Source: an uncultured Holophaga sp.
GTDB lineage: Bacteria > Acidobacteriota > Holophagae > Holophagales > Holophagaceae
DNA length: 64,000 nt
Direction of reading: 5' to 3'
Assembly (NCBI RefSeq): GCF_963677305.1
Contig: NZ_OY781925.1
Span: 681,501-745,500 of the forward strand
In this document: positions 26,792 to 35,567 of the stretch, one piece after another
Layout: every line of letters starts with the position of its first letter
Position numbering within the stretch: the first letter of the stretch is position 1
The notes under the pieces: generated by a model
The model's input: the letters and a program-made list of their open reading frames with translations, nothing else
Database searches by the model: none
Told to the model about the DNA's origin: nothing
Made by a program: the position numbers and the translations under genes

Positions 26792-27766
26792 ATGCGCTCC
26801 CTGGTCTTTCTGGTTCCGGCTCTTGTGGTCCTTCATGGGCAGGATGCTCTGGTCTTCGACCATGTGGACTACAACTTCGGTCGCATCACCACGGACCGCA
26901 AAGTGACCCACCACTTCAAGGCCACCAACAAGAGCAGGTTCCCGCTCCAGATCAAGCAGGTGCTGCCCTCCTGCGGCTGTACCTCCACCGTGGCGGGGCA
27001 ATGGTTCCTCAAGCCCGGCGAGAGCACGGATCTGGAGGTGGCCTTCGACCCCAGGGGCTTCCGCGGGGTGGTCCACAAGTCGGTCCAGGTCAAGGCGGAG
27101 CTCAGCTCCAACCCGCCCGTGCCGGTCTCCCAGCTGTTGACCTTCCAGGCGGACATCGTCCGGGATGTGATGCCGAGCACAAATACCCTCTTCTTCCAGG
27201 CGGTCCCCCGCAACACCCCCCGGAAGGCCACGCTGACCCTGGCCTCTGGGAACGGACAGCCTGTCAAGGTGACCCGTCTTGAGATCCCCGGAGCGCCTTA
27301 TCTCTCGGCGAGCACTCACGCCAATGGGAATGACGCCGTGGTGGAGGTGGTCTTCAACGGCACCCAGGTGCCGGCCGGCAGGAATGCCGGGGTGGAGACC
27401 ATGACGGCCCAGCTCACCAGCCCCGGCACCCCCTACGTGCGCACCCGGATCCAGTGGGATCTGAAGTCCCGTATCTCGACCTCCCCCGAGCGGGTGGCCT
27501 GGGTGGACGCCGCGGGCAAGGAACTCTCGACCAAGCTGGTGCTGACGGACCTGGAGGGGCATGCTTTCCGTGTGACCAACGCCTCCAGCACCTCCTCCCG
27601 GATCCGGGTTGAAGGCGTGGGGGCCGCCGCTGCCCCCAAACAGGAACTCCGGGTGGTGCTGGCCCCTTCAGGGAAGGCCGGGGTGGTGAACGAGTGGATC
27701 ACGCTCTTCACCGATGAACCCGAGCAGCCGGAGATGAAGATCCGCGTCAGCGCCGTCCTCCGTTGA
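26792..27766 (+). CDS. Secreted DUF1573-domain protein
   Basis: A 324-residue protein with a short signal peptide ('MRSLVFLVPALVVLHGQ'). Residues 20-110 form a DUF1573 module ('FDHVDYNFGRITTDRKVTHHFKATNKSRFPLQIKQVLPSCGCTSTVAG...FKPGES'-like), an Ig-like fold common in secreted proteins of Bacteroidetes and Acidobacteria, with the characteristic 'SCGCT'. Two further beta-rich regions follow without a recognised family. Function unknown. It is divergent from the NtrC-type gene (66-base gap) and overlaps the next gene's TTG start. Confidence 0.85.
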   Translation: MRSLVFLVPALVVLHGQDALVFDHVDYNFGRITTDRKVTHHFKATNKSRFPLQIKQVLPSCGCTSTVAGQWFLKPGESTDLEVAFDPRGFRGVVHKSVQVKAELSSNPPVPVSQLLTFQADIVRDVMPSTNTLFFQAVPRNTPRKATLTLASGNGQPVKVTRLEIPGAPYLSASTHANGNDAVVEVVFNGTQVPAGRNAGVETMTAQLTSPGTPYVRTRIQWDLKSRISTSPERVAWVDAAGKELSTKLVLTDLEGHAFRVTNASSTSSRIRVEGVGAAAAPKQELRVVLAPSGKAGVVNEWITLFTDEPEQPEMKIRVSAVLR

Positions 27767-28710
27767 GGCCGCCCACAGGCGATCCTCTTCATGGCAGGGC
27801 GGTCCTCGGGACCCTCCTGATCTCCCTGGTGTGGGGGGCGAGCTTCGCGGCCATGAAATTCCTCCTCCAGTCCGGGCTCAGTGTGGGCACCATGCTCTGC
27901 CTGCGTTTCGGGTTGGCGGCTCTGATCCTCGGTGGCGTGGTCGCGCTCGGCTCCCGGGGCATCACCCGCGGCGAACTCCGGGACGGGTTGGTCCTGGGTC
28001 TCCTCCTCACGCTGATCATCTGGCTCCAGGCCGATGGCCTCCGCTTCACCACCGTCAGCAAGTCGGGTTTCATCACGGGGCTCTATGTCATCTTCACCCC
28101 GCTCATCAGCCTGATGGCGGGGCAGCGACTGCGGGGTTCCCATGCCCTGGGGGCTCTGCTGGCCGTGGTGGGGCTGTTCCTGCTGGTGCGGGATCCGGGG
28201 CAGCCCATGGGGGGCTGGAACCGAGGGGACTTCGAGACCCTGCTCTGCGCGGCGGCCTGCGGGGGCCAGATCGTAGTCACCGGCAAGGCGTCCCGTCGTG
28301 GTCGGCCCATGGTGCTGGCCTTTCTGCAGGTGGCGGTGGCAGCCCTCCTGGCGCTCCTGATGACTGCCCTGCTGCCTGCCCGTCAGGGCTTCACCGGGGT
28401 ACCCCTGGTGAAGCCGGGCGTCTGGATGGCCCTGGCTTATATGGCCCTGCTGGCGACTGTCCTCGCCTTTTCCCTGATGGTGATCCTGCAGGCGCACCTG
28501 GGGGCCACCGAGGCTGCCATCATCTACTCCGCTGAGCCCGTCTTTGCGGCCCTCCTGGCCATGACGGGCTGGGTGCCGGGCGTAAGGGATGTCCTCCGTC
28601 CGGCCCAGTGGGCCGGCGGGGCCATCATCCTGGGGGCCATGCTCCTCGCGGAGCTGGGGCCCCGGCTGCTGAACCGCCGGAAGGTGGTGGATGCGGAGCT
28701 GCTGGGCTAG
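27763..28710 (+). CDS. EamA/DMT-family membrane transporter
   Basis: A 315-residue protein with ten predicted membrane helices in two EamA repeats ('LISLVWGASFAAMKFLLQSG...' and 'ETLLCAAACGGQIVVTGKAS...'). The family exports amino acids, nucleosides or other metabolites; the substrate is unknown. The only start that keeps the first helix is TTG 27763, which overlaps the stop of the DUF1573 gene (TTGA). Its stop codon shares the four bases CTAG with the stop of the convergent engB gene (28707-28710). Confidence 0.88.
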   Translation: MRPPTGDPLHGRAVLGTLLISLVWGASFAAMKFLLQSGLSVGTMLCLRFGLAALILGGVVALGSRGITRGELRDGLVLGLLLTLIIWLQADGLRFTTVSKSGFITGLYVIFTPLISLMAGQRLRGSHALGALLAVVGLFLLVRDPGQPMGGWNRGDFETLLCAAACGGQIVVTGKASRRGRPMVLAFLQVAVAALLALLMTALLPARQGFTGVPLVKPGVWMALAYMALLATVLAFSLMVILQAHLGATEAAIIYSAEPVFAALLAMTGWVPGVRDVLRPAQWAGGAIILGAMLLAELGPRLLNRRKVVDAELLG

Positions 28711-29297
28711 AGCAGGCTGAGCATCTCCGCCACCTCGAGACGCAGCTCCTGCATGCCGGTGCCCTTGTCACTGGAGACCCAGGCGATGTCCCCGGCCTGG
28801 AGGCCCAGGGCTGCGGCGATGTCGCGGCGCTGGGCGAGCTGACGGGAGGGCTTCACCTTGTCGCACTTGGTGGCGACGATCCGGCAGGGGAGCTCCACAT
28901 GGCGGAGCCAGTCGATCATCTGCAGGTCCAGCTTGGTGGGGCCCACCTCGGCGTCCACCAGGACGTAGACCATGCGCAGGGTGGAGCGCCCGGTGAGGTA
29001 CCCCTCGATCATGGCCTGCCACTTGGCCTTTTCGGCGGCGGGGCCTGTGGCGAAGCCATATCCCGGCAGATCCACGATCCAGCGGTCGGGTCCGGTCAGG
29101 AAGACGTTGATCAGGCGGGTGCGCCCGGGGGTCTTGGAGACCCGGGCCAGCTGGGTGTGCTGGGCCAGGCCATTCAGCAGGCTGCTCTTGCCGACATTGG
29201 ACCGTCCGACAAAGGCCACTTCGGCATGGCAGCTCCCGAGCTGCTTGGCGTCGGCGGCAGAGGTCACGAAGCGGGTGTCCCGGAGGGGCTGGGCCAT
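28707..29297 (-). CDS. engB: Ribosome biogenesis GTPase YihA/EngB
   Basis: A 196-residue TRAFAC GTPase needed for 50S assembly. G1 is 'GRSNVGKSSLLN', G2 lies in 'KTPGRTRLINVF', G3 is 'DLPGYGFA', G4 'TKCDK' and G5 'VSSDKGTG'. ATG 29297 is preceded by GAGGAG at good spacing; the longer open frame upstream is a shadow of alr. It starts 10 bases after the alr stop. Its end overlaps the DMT transporter gene on the other strand by four bases. Confidence 0.96.
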   Translation of the reverse strand: MAQPLRDTRFVTSAADAKQLGSCHAEVAFVGRSNVGKSSLLNGLAQHTQLARVSKTPGRTRLINVFLTGPDRWIVDLPGYGFATGPAAEKAKWQAMIEGYLTGRSTLRMVYVLVDAEVGPTKLDLQMIDWLRHVELPCRIVATKCDKVKPSRQLAQRRDIAAALGLQAGDIAWVSSDKGTGMQELRLEVAEMLSLL

Positions 29298-29307
29298 GGT
29301 TGACTCC

Positions 29308-30435
29308 TCAGTCCGTCTCATACACCCGGGCGACCCGGGCGGCGATCTGGCAGGTGACTTCATAGGTGATGGTCCCGAGCTTGCGGGCCCACTCGGCGGC
29401 GGTGATCTCCTCCTGGCCGCTGCGGCCGATGAGGACGACCTCGTCCCCGAAGGCCACGGAGGTCTCGGGCCCCAGGTCCACCATGATCTGGTCCATGCAG
29501 ACCCGCCCCACCACCGGATAGAAACGGCCGCCGATGAGGACCCGGCCGCTGTTGGAGAAGAGGCGGTTGAAGCCATCGGCGTAGCCCACGGGGATGGTGG
29601 CGATCCAGGTGGGGCGGGGGGCCTTCCAGGTGTGGCCGTAGCCGACTGCGGTGCCCTCGGGGACCTTCTTCAGGAAGGAGACCCGGGTGAGAAAGGAGAG
29701 GCCGGGCTGCAGTGGGATGGTCCTGGGGGTGTTGGTGTCGGGGTAGTAGCCGTAGACGATGACCCCGGGCCTCACCATGTTGAGCCAGGCGTAGTCGTGG
29801 CCGAGGACGCCGCCGGAGTTCGAGCAGTGCACCAGTTCCAGAGGGCGGCCGATGGCGGCCTCCACCTGGTCGATGATGGCCTTGAACCGTTCCACCTGGG
29901 CCTGGGTGTCTGCGTCCTGTTGGGGTTCGTCGCTGACGGGGAGGTGGGTGAAGGCGCCCTCCAGATGGAGGTGGGGGGAGGCCTCAATGGCACGGGCGAA
30001 GGCCGGGGCCTCGTCATCGGTGACACCCAGGCGGCCCATGCCGGTGTCGATCTTCAGGTGGACCCCTCCGGTGAGGCCGAGGCGGGCTGCAGTGGTCTCC
30101 AGGGCCCGGAGGTTCTCCTCCTCGCAGACTGAAAGGGTGATGCCACCCTGGACGGCCGCCTCCATCTCCTCGGGGAAGGTGACGGTGAGCTTCAGGATGG
30201 GCAGGGTGATGCCCGATTCGCGCAGGGAGAGGGCCTCGGGGAGGGTGGCCACCCCCAGCCAGTCCGCCAGGCCCTCCTGCTGGGCCATGTGGGCGATCTC
30301 GCGGGCTCCGTGCCCGTAGGCGTTGCCCTTGATGGAGATCATCAGGCGCCGATCCTGGCCGATCCGCTGGCGGATGCCCAGCAGGTTGGCCCGGATGTGC
30401 CCCAGGTGGATGCGTACATGGGTCTGATAGAGCAT
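29308..30435 (-). CDS. alr: Alanine racemase
   Basis: A 375-residue PLP enzyme that supplies D-alanine for peptidoglycan. The PLP lysine is Lys36 in 'ISIKGNAYGHGA' (most family members read KANAYGHG, so the Ala-to-Gly change is slightly unusual), and the second catalytic base, a tyrosine, is in 'AVGYGHTW'. 'HLKIDTGMGRLG', 'CSNSGG' and 'VGRVCMDQIMVDL' are standard. Length is normal. ATG 30435 is weakly supplied with a ribosome site. The tRNA-Gln gene and its terminator lie upstream on the same strand. Confidence 0.96.
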   Translation of the reverse strand: MLYQTHVRIHLGHIRANLLGIRQRIGQDRRLMISIKGNAYGHGAREIAHMAQQEGLADWLGVATLPEALSLRESGITLPILKLTVTFPEEMEAAVQGGITLSVCEEENLRALETTAARLGLTGGVHLKIDTGMGRLGVTDDEAPAFARAIEASPHLHLEGAFTHLPVSDEPQQDADTQAQVERFKAIIDQVEAAIGRPLELVHCSNSGGVLGHDYAWLNMVRPGVIVYGYYPDTNTPRTIPLQPGLSFLTRVSFLKKVPEGTAVGYGHTWKAPRPTWIATIPVGYADGFNRLFSNSGRVLIGGRFYPVVGRVCMDQIMVDLGPETSVAFGDEVVLIGRSGQEEITAAEWARKLGTITYEVTCQIAARVARVYETD

Positions 30436-30514
30436 GGTGTGACGTTCCGGGGGCAGGGGCCCTCCACGACAGTAGCATCACCGGCTGAGGGGTTCCGCCA
30501 CCCGGGCCAAACGG

Positions 30515-30537
30515 AAAGGGCCTCCTAGCGGAGGCCC
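30515..30537 (-). terminator. Terminator downstream of tRNA-Gln
   Basis: On the - strand GGGCCTCC and GGAGGCCC (30537-30530, 30525-30518) form an 8-bp stem with a 4-base loop followed by TTTCC (30517-30513). It begins four bases after the CCA end of the tRNA gene. Confidence 0.75.
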
Positions 30538-30541
30538 CGGA

Positions 30542-30616
30542 TGGTTGGGGAGGAAGGAATCGAACCCTCACCTGACAGAATCAGAATCTGTTGTCCTACC
30601 ATTAGACCACTCCCCA
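30542..30616 (-). tRNA. tRNA-Gln (anticodon CTG)
   Basis: On the - strand the acceptor arms TGGGGAG (from 30616) and CTCCCCA pair fully, and the discriminator A plus an encoded CCA end at 30542. The anticodon stem ACAGA/TCTGT encloses the loop TTCTGAT, giving anticodon CTG for glutamine. The T-arm contains GGTTCGATTCC. All cloverleaf arms can be drawn; total 75 bases including CCA. Confidence 0.95.
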
Positions 30617-30709
30617 GTAGGAAACTTCATTCTAACGCGGTATCCAAAGGGTTTCAAGTCCGGATTTCCGGATCAGGGGCTATCCTTTGGGAAGACCCGC
30701 GGGGGATGC

Positions 30710-31255
30710 ATGGCGGAAGGACAGAAGCTGGCCTATTTCATGGTGGTCAAGGAGGGCGCGAGCTACCTCGGGGGGCTGCTGTTGACGGACGAATCCGGTA
30801 TTCCCCTGGACTTCCGATACACCGAGCCCATCACCCCCACCAAGCTCCAGTCGGTGCTCTACGGCAAGGCCCTGGAGTCCCACCTGCGGGAGGAGGTCAT
30901 CCAGAAGGCCCTCCTGAAGGATCTGAAGGGGACACCGGATCTCTTCATCCTGCCGGCCGCAGATCTGGCCGGGGGCTGGAATGGCGAGGTTCGCTGCCCT
31001 GTCCTGGCGCTCCAGAAGAGCCAGGAGACTCCCCTGGCCCGGGTGGGGGAACTCTTCCGGGCGACCCCCCGCGAAATTCTGCTCCAGGTGGGCGAAGGGG
31101 CCAATCCGCTCCGGGTGATCTTTGCGGCCGCCATGGATCTGGCCGCCCAGGACGCCGCGGTCTCCCGCCTGGTCGAGGCGGGCTATCACATGGATCTGGT
31201 GGAGCCCCTGGAGCGGGTGGCGGCGGCGTTGCAGACCCTCGTCCAGCCGGCCTGA
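30710..31255 (+). CDS. Conserved-looking hypothetical protein
   Basis: A 181-residue soluble protein, not recognised. It has a mixed alpha/beta appearance with the start 'MAEGQKLAYFMVVKEGASYLGGLLLTDESGIPLDFRYTEPI' and no membrane segment, signal peptide or Cys/His motif. The frame is open from 30545, but that part crosses the tRNA gene; ATG 30710 is the sensible start. It lies 4 bases before the next gene and heads a cluster ending in two FHA-GGDEF proteins and a kinase, so it may belong to that pathway (inference only). Confidence 0.75.
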   Translation: MAEGQKLAYFMVVKEGASYLGGLLLTDESGIPLDFRYTEPITPTKLQSVLYGKALESHLREEVIQKALLKDLKGTPDLFILPAADLAGGWNGEVRCPVLALQKSQETPLARVGELFRATPREILLQVGEGANPLRVIFAAAMDLAAQDAAVSRLVEAGYHMDLVEPLERVAAALQTLVQPA

Positions 31256-31259
31256 GGGC

Positions 31260-32048
31260 ATGGTGATCGGGCGGCTCAAGGGGGCGGTCGCCGATGCGGC
31301 GGAGACCCTGCGCCGCATCTTCGCTGATCCACCCTGTCATCGCCTGGAGCCCGGAGCCTGGAGTTTCGGGATCCGCACACCCTCTTCCCTGGAAGCCAGG
31401 CCGAAGACCGATGGGCTGCTGAGCCAGGCGGCCCTGGGCAAGGGCGAGTTGGATTTCGGCGGACATCTGGTGGAGGATGCCCTGGTCTGGAGGCCGGTGG
31501 TCCTTGGGGAACCCGCTTTGGCGAGCTGGGCGGCCGGGGCCCGGGTGCTGGAGATGGAGCTCTTCGGAGCGGCCTCGGGCCTCCGCTCCGAGGTCCCGCC
31601 CCTGCCCAGGCGGGCCCAGGTCCGGGACGGGCGACCGGAGGCCTTCCGTCCCCGGAACCAGGAGGGCTTCGGGGCTCTGCCCCGGCCCAGGGCCCTCCAG
31701 GCCGGGGCCAGCTTGGCCTCGCCCCGGACCCGCCGGGATCTGGAGTTGGCGATGGGTCTTCCCCTGGCGATCCAGGGAGAGGATCCGGCCGCCCTGCCGC
31801 GTCCGGTCTGGATGCGCTATACCCTCCAGATTGTGAAGGCCACCGGAGAGAACATCCGGAATCTGGATGTCCTCGGACTCTACCGGATCCCGGTCAAAGG
31901 AGTCCTCTCCCTGCGGCACGATGCCCGGTCCGGGCGCCTGGTGGTCCAGCTGGGGCCCGAAGCCTCCGGCGGAGGGCGCAGCCTGTTCGTGCTGGCACGG
32001 CGCAAAGATGACCGGAGCATTGTAAGCTGCTACCTGGAGGGAGGCTGA
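31260..32048 (+). CDS. Hypothetical protein in the FHA-GGDEF cluster
   Basis: A 262-residue protein rich in Arg, Ala, Leu and Pro, not recognised. No membrane helix or known motif is seen; the C-terminal 90 residues ('RPVWMRYTLQIVKATGENIRNLDVLGLYRIPVKGVLSLRHD...') look like a beta-rich globular part. ATG 31260 follows the previous stop by four bases with GAGG close by; GTG 31263 is an alternative. Its stop overlaps the next ATG by one base (TGATG), so it is coupled to the first FHA-GGDEF gene. Confidence 0.75.
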   Translation: MVIGRLKGAVADAAETLRRIFADPPCHRLEPGAWSFGIRTPSSLEARPKTDGLLSQAALGKGELDFGGHLVEDALVWRPVVLGEPALASWAAGARVLEMELFGAASGLRSEVPPLPRRAQVRDGRPEAFRPRNQEGFGALPRPRALQAGASLASPRTRRDLELAMGLPLAIQGEDPAALPRPVWMRYTLQIVKATGENIRNLDVLGLYRIPVKGVLSLRHDARSGRLVVQLGPEASGGGRSLFVLARRKDDRSIVSCYLEGG

Positions 32049-33031
32049 TGCCCTATTCACCTGAGCTCCCGGCCCCTGGCAGGCCCGATGGCGACGATCC
32101 TGAAGAGGCCTTTCCCACCCTGCCCTTGGAGGGCTGGGCTGACTTCGAGACGACCCTCCGGAAGAAGTCCCCCGGGGAGCAGGCCGCGTCCCCCGGGGAG
32201 TGGGCACTGGTGGTCTATGCCGGGGCCCAGCTCGGGCGGGTCTATCCGGTGAAGGCGGGGCCCCAGATCCTGGGCCGGTCACCTTCAGTGGACATCACTC
32301 TCCTGGATGAAGAAGTCAGTCGCCAACATGCCCGGCTTTGCCTGGAACTCGGAGGAGGGGACCCCGAGATCACCCTCGAGGATCTGGCCTCCACCAATGG
32401 CACCTTCGTGAACGGGCGGCCTGTGGCCGGAAGGGTGCGTCTCCGCTCCGGGGACCGCATCGCCCTGGGCGGCCATGTGCTGAAGGTCGTGGCCATGGAC
32501 CCGCTGGAGCGCCAATTCCACGAGACCCTGGTGGATCAGAGCACCCGGGATCCCCTCACGGGGCTGGCCAACCGTGGTGCGACGCTGATCGAGCTCCAGA
32601 CCCGTTTCGAACTGAGCGACCGCCACAACCGTCCGCTGGCTCTGATCATGTGTGACCTCGATCACTTCAAGAGCATCAACGACCGCTATGGCCATGCCGG
32701 GGGCGATGCGGTGCTGAAGGTGTTCGGGGAGCGGGTGCAGAAGCAGCTGCGGGGCACGGACATGGCTGGACGCATCGGGGGGGAGGAGTTCCTGGTGATC
32801 CTCCCTGAGACCGATATGGAGGGGGCGCTGAGGCTGGGTGAGCGCCTGCGGGCCACCCTGGCGGGGGAACCGGTCCGTCTGGGAGAGCTGAACATCGAAG
32901 TCACCTGCAGCCTGGGAGTCGCTCAGCGGACTTCGGATGACCGGGATGGGGGCATTCTCCTGGCCAGAGCGGACGCCGCACTCTATCGGGCCAAACATGA
33001 GGGGCGGAACCGGGTCGTCAGGTCCTCCTGA
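32048..33031 (+). CDS. FHA-domain diguanylate cyclase (first copy)
   Basis: A 327-residue soluble protein. An FHA phosphothreonine-binding domain spans about residues 52-150 ('ILGRSPSVDITLLDEEVSRQHARL...STNGTFVNGR', with the key Arg, Ser and Asn). A GGDEF domain follows, with active-site 'GGEEF' at 244-248 and an RxxD inhibitory site (Arg235-Asp238) five residues before it, so product inhibition by c-di-GMP is expected. It should make c-di-GMP from GTP when its FHA domain binds a phosphorylated partner. The start overlaps the previous stop. A close paralogue follows after 72 bases, then a Ser/Thr kinase. Confidence 0.93.
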   Translation: MPYSPELPAPGRPDGDDPEEAFPTLPLEGWADFETTLRKKSPGEQAASPGEWALVVYAGAQLGRVYPVKAGPQILGRSPSVDITLLDEEVSRQHARLCLELGGGDPEITLEDLASTNGTFVNGRPVAGRVRLRSGDRIALGGHVLKVVAMDPLERQFHETLVDQSTRDPLTGLANRGATLIELQTRFELSDRHNRPLALIMCDLDHFKSINDRYGHAGGDAVLKVFGERVQKQLRGTDMAGRIGGEEFLVILPETDMEGALRLGERLRATLAGEPVRLGELNIEVTCSLGVAQRTSDDRDGGILLARADAALYRAKHEGRNRVVRSS

Positions 33032-33103
33032 AAAATATGAAGCCCGAGGGGAGGAATCCGGCCTCGGCCTGCTAAGCTTTCCTCCATACACCACGATGCC
33101 TTG

Positions 33104-34060
33104 ATGCACCAGCCATCCCCACTCACCTCAAGGGCCGACGACCCCGACAGCCCTACCTCCTATGCCTTCATCTCCGGAACCGGCGGGGTGGGGGCCGATG
33201 ATGAGTGGGCGCTCATCCGCTATGCGGGACACCCCATCGGAGAGCTGGTTCCGATCCGGGGCGATGGCCTGCGCATCGGGCGGGGGCTGGACAACGATCT
33301 CTGCCTCCCCGACGCTGAGGTCAGCCGGCGCCATGCCTGTCTCCACCTGACGGTCCATGGGGCCGAGGGCTCCCTGGTGATGGTCCAGGACCTGGGGTCC
33401 ACCAATGGGACCTACGTGAACGGACAGCGAGTGCCTCCCAATGACCACCCCCTCCATCTCTTCGACGGGGATGTGCTGCGGGTGGGGGGGCATGCCTTCA
33501 AGGTGAAGCTGCTGGACCACCTGGAGCGCTCCTACCATCAGACTGTCCAGGCCCAGACCACCCTGGACCACCTGACGGGGGTCAGCAACCGGGCCACCAT
33601 CCTTGGGTATCTGGAGAAGCACACCGATCTCACCCGGCGTTACCACCGCCCCCTCTCCGTCGTGCTCTGCGATCTGGACTACTTCAAGGCGATCAATGAT
33701 ACCTATGGTCATGCCACCGGCGATCTTGCCCTCAAGCTCTTCGGGGCCGTCCTCCTGAGGCGGCTCCGCACCTGCGACCACGCCGGACGCATAGGGGGCG
33801 AGGAGTTCCTTGTGGTGCTTCCCGAGACCCAGCTCCGGGAGGCCTTGGCAGTGGCTGAAGAGCTCCGTGGGGCTTTCGAGGGGGAGTCAGTCTGCCCGCT
33901 CGACGGCAGCACCCCCTTCCGGGTGAAGGCCTCCTTCGGGGTTGCCCAGCTGATGGAGGAGGATCTCAACGCAGGATCGCTCTTTGCCCGGGCTGATACC
34001 GCGCTCTACCGCGCGAAGGCCCTTGGCCGGAACCGGGTGGAGTGCGACGATCCGGTATGA
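33104..34060 (+). CDS. FHA-domain diguanylate cyclase (second copy)
   Basis: A 318-residue paralogue of the preceding protein with the same layout: FHA at about 35-135 ('LRIGRGLDNDLCLPDAEVSRRHACL...STNGTYVNGQ') and GGDEF with 'GGEEF' at 231-235 preceded by RxxD at 222-225. The two proteins align throughout, which shows a tandem duplication. ATG 33104 is chosen; TTG 33101 directly before it is possible. No good ribosome site is visible. Its stop overlaps the kinase ATG (ATGA), so kinase and cyclase are coupled and the kinase may create the phosphothreonine that the FHA domain reads. Confidence 0.93.
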   Translation: MHQPSPLTSRADDPDSPTSYAFISGTGGVGADDEWALIRYAGHPIGELVPIRGDGLRIGRGLDNDLCLPDAEVSRRHACLHLTVHGAEGSLVMVQDLGSTNGTYVNGQRVPPNDHPLHLFDGDVLRVGGHAFKVKLLDHLERSYHQTVQAQTTLDHLTGVSNRATILGYLEKHTDLTRRYHRPLSVVLCDLDYFKAINDTYGHATGDLALKLFGAVLLRRLRTCDHAGRIGGEEFLVVLPETQLREALAVAEELRGAFEGESVCPLDGSTPFRVKASFGVAQLMEEDLNAGSLFARADTALYRAKALGRNRVECDDPV

Positions 34061-35490
34061 GCTTGCTTCTCCCCAGACGCATTGGCGGTGTGAAGATCCT
34101 GGAGCGCCTCGGTGAGGGGGGGATGGCCTTCGTCCACCGGGCCGAGGACATCTTCGATCCGGGCCGCGCCCTGGCGGTCAAGTTCCTCCGGAGCGAAGCG
34201 GGGGCCGATACGGAGCTGGCCCGGCGCTTCCTCCGGGAGGGCGAGGTGCTGAAGCACCTCTCCCATCCCCACTTGGTGGAGGTATACGACTTCGGCAGGG
34301 TCGGGCAGACGCCCTACATCCTGATGGAGCTCCTGCCAGGTGGAAGCGTCCGGGATTGTCTGGGGGAGGCGCCCGCCCGGCTCATCCGGAGGCTGGTGCC
34401 CGTGGCGGATGCCCTCCGCTATGCGCATGAGTCCGCGGTGATCCACCGCGACCTCAAGCCCTCCAACCTCCTGTTCTCGGGGGACGGCCGCCTCAAGGTG
34501 ACCGATTTCGGGGTCTGCCTCTGGGAGGGGGGCGAAGGCACCCGGGTCACCCGCTCCCAGATGGTGGTGGGGACCCTGGGCTACATGGCCCCCGAGCAGC
34601 ATGGTGACCCCAGGAACGTGGATGGGCGCTGTGACGTCTATGCCCTGGGAGCCATCCTCTACGAATTCTGCACGGGCCAGCCCTACAGTCAGGTCCAGCT
34701 GCCGCCCGCGGCGGTGCGGCCGGGCTTTCCCCTCCGCCTGGCGGGGATCCTCATGCGGACCCTCACGGCGGACCCCCGCCGGAGGACCCCCTCCATGGCG
34801 GCCTTCATGCAGGAGCTCTCGGACTGGCTGGAGAGTGCGGAGGCCGCAGGGTGGGGCGAGGAGGCCCTGCCGGGCTGGCGGGAGGGGGATCGGGAGGAGG
34901 CCACCCTTGCCCGCCCGCTCGGTTCTCCTCCCCGGGTCCAGAGCTCCGAGGATCGCATCGCCCCCTACCTGGACGCTCTCCAGACAGGGGGAGTGGGGGC
35001 GCGCCGGGCAGCGGCCGATGCCATGCGGACGGTAGTGACCCCGGAGGATGAGCCCTTCCTTCTGCAGGCCCTGGCCAGGGTTCCGGACGGGGCCCGATTC
35101 GCTCTGGTCCAGGCCCTGGGGCGGGTGGGAGGTGGCAACAGTCTCGCCGCGCTGAGGGGTCATCTGGATGATCCCTTCTGCCGTGGTGAGGCCGCCGAGG
35201 CCATGAGCCTCATCGCCGAGCGCTGTGGTGGCGCAGAGCAGGTGGTGGCCGCCCTCCGGGAGGAGGGACTGGGTAGCCCCTGGCGCTGGGTCCCCCGGGC
35301 CCGCCTGGGGGACCCAGCCTGGGCCGCAGCCCTGGAGGGTGCCTGGGAGACCTTGCCCGCCCCTCAGAAACTCCAGGCCCTGGAGGCCTCCCGCCTCCTG
35401 CCCGAGTCCCTCAGGGGACCCATCAAGGCCCTCACCAAGTCCCTCGCCCAGCGGAGCCCCCATCTCCGGCAGGGGTGGGAGGGGTTGTAG
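34057..35490 (+). CDS. Ser/Thr protein kinase with C-terminal HEAT-like repeats
   Basis: A 477-residue cytosolic Hanks-type kinase. The catalytic domain (residues 10-265) has glycine loop 'LGEGGMAFV', Lys42 in 'ALAVKFL', 'HRDLKPSN' (HRD at 130-132), 'DFG' at 150-152 and 'APE' at 178-180, so it should be active. The C-terminal ~170 residues ('EDEPFLLQALARVPDGARFALVQALGRVGGGNSLAALRGHLDD...') look like HEAT/PBS-type helical repeats. There is no membrane segment or PASTA domain. Start ATG 34057 overlaps the stop of the second cyclase; the upstream GTG 34042 is less likely. Confidence 0.93.
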   Translation: MSLLLPRRIGGVKILERLGEGGMAFVHRAEDIFDPGRALAVKFLRSEAGADTELARRFLREGEVLKHLSHPHLVEVYDFGRVGQTPYILMELLPGGSVRDCLGEAPARLIRRLVPVADALRYAHESAVIHRDLKPSNLLFSGDGRLKVTDFGVCLWEGGEGTRVTRSQMVVGTLGYMAPEQHGDPRNVDGRCDVYALGAILYEFCTGQPYSQVQLPPAAVRPGFPLRLAGILMRTLTADPRRRTPSMAAFMQELSDWLESAEAAGWGEEALPGWREGDREEATLARPLGSPPRVQSSEDRIAPYLDALQTGGVGARRAAADAMRTVVTPEDEPFLLQALARVPDGARFALVQALGRVGGGNSLAALRGHLDDPFCRGEAAEAMSLIAERCGGAEQVVAALREEGLGSPWRWVPRARLGDPAWAAALEGAWETLPAPQKLQALEASRLLPESLRGPIKALTKSLAQRSPHLRQGWEGL

Positions 35491-35567
35491 GGTTGTATAT
35501 TATAATAATAATGTAGGCGTTCAGCCCCCTCCTCGCGGAGGGCGGTTCTGATTCCAGAGGGGGCAGG

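Noticed and set aside
34006..35463. 485-codon open frame on the - strand
   Set aside because: Shadow of the Ser/Thr kinase gene; no motif in the product.
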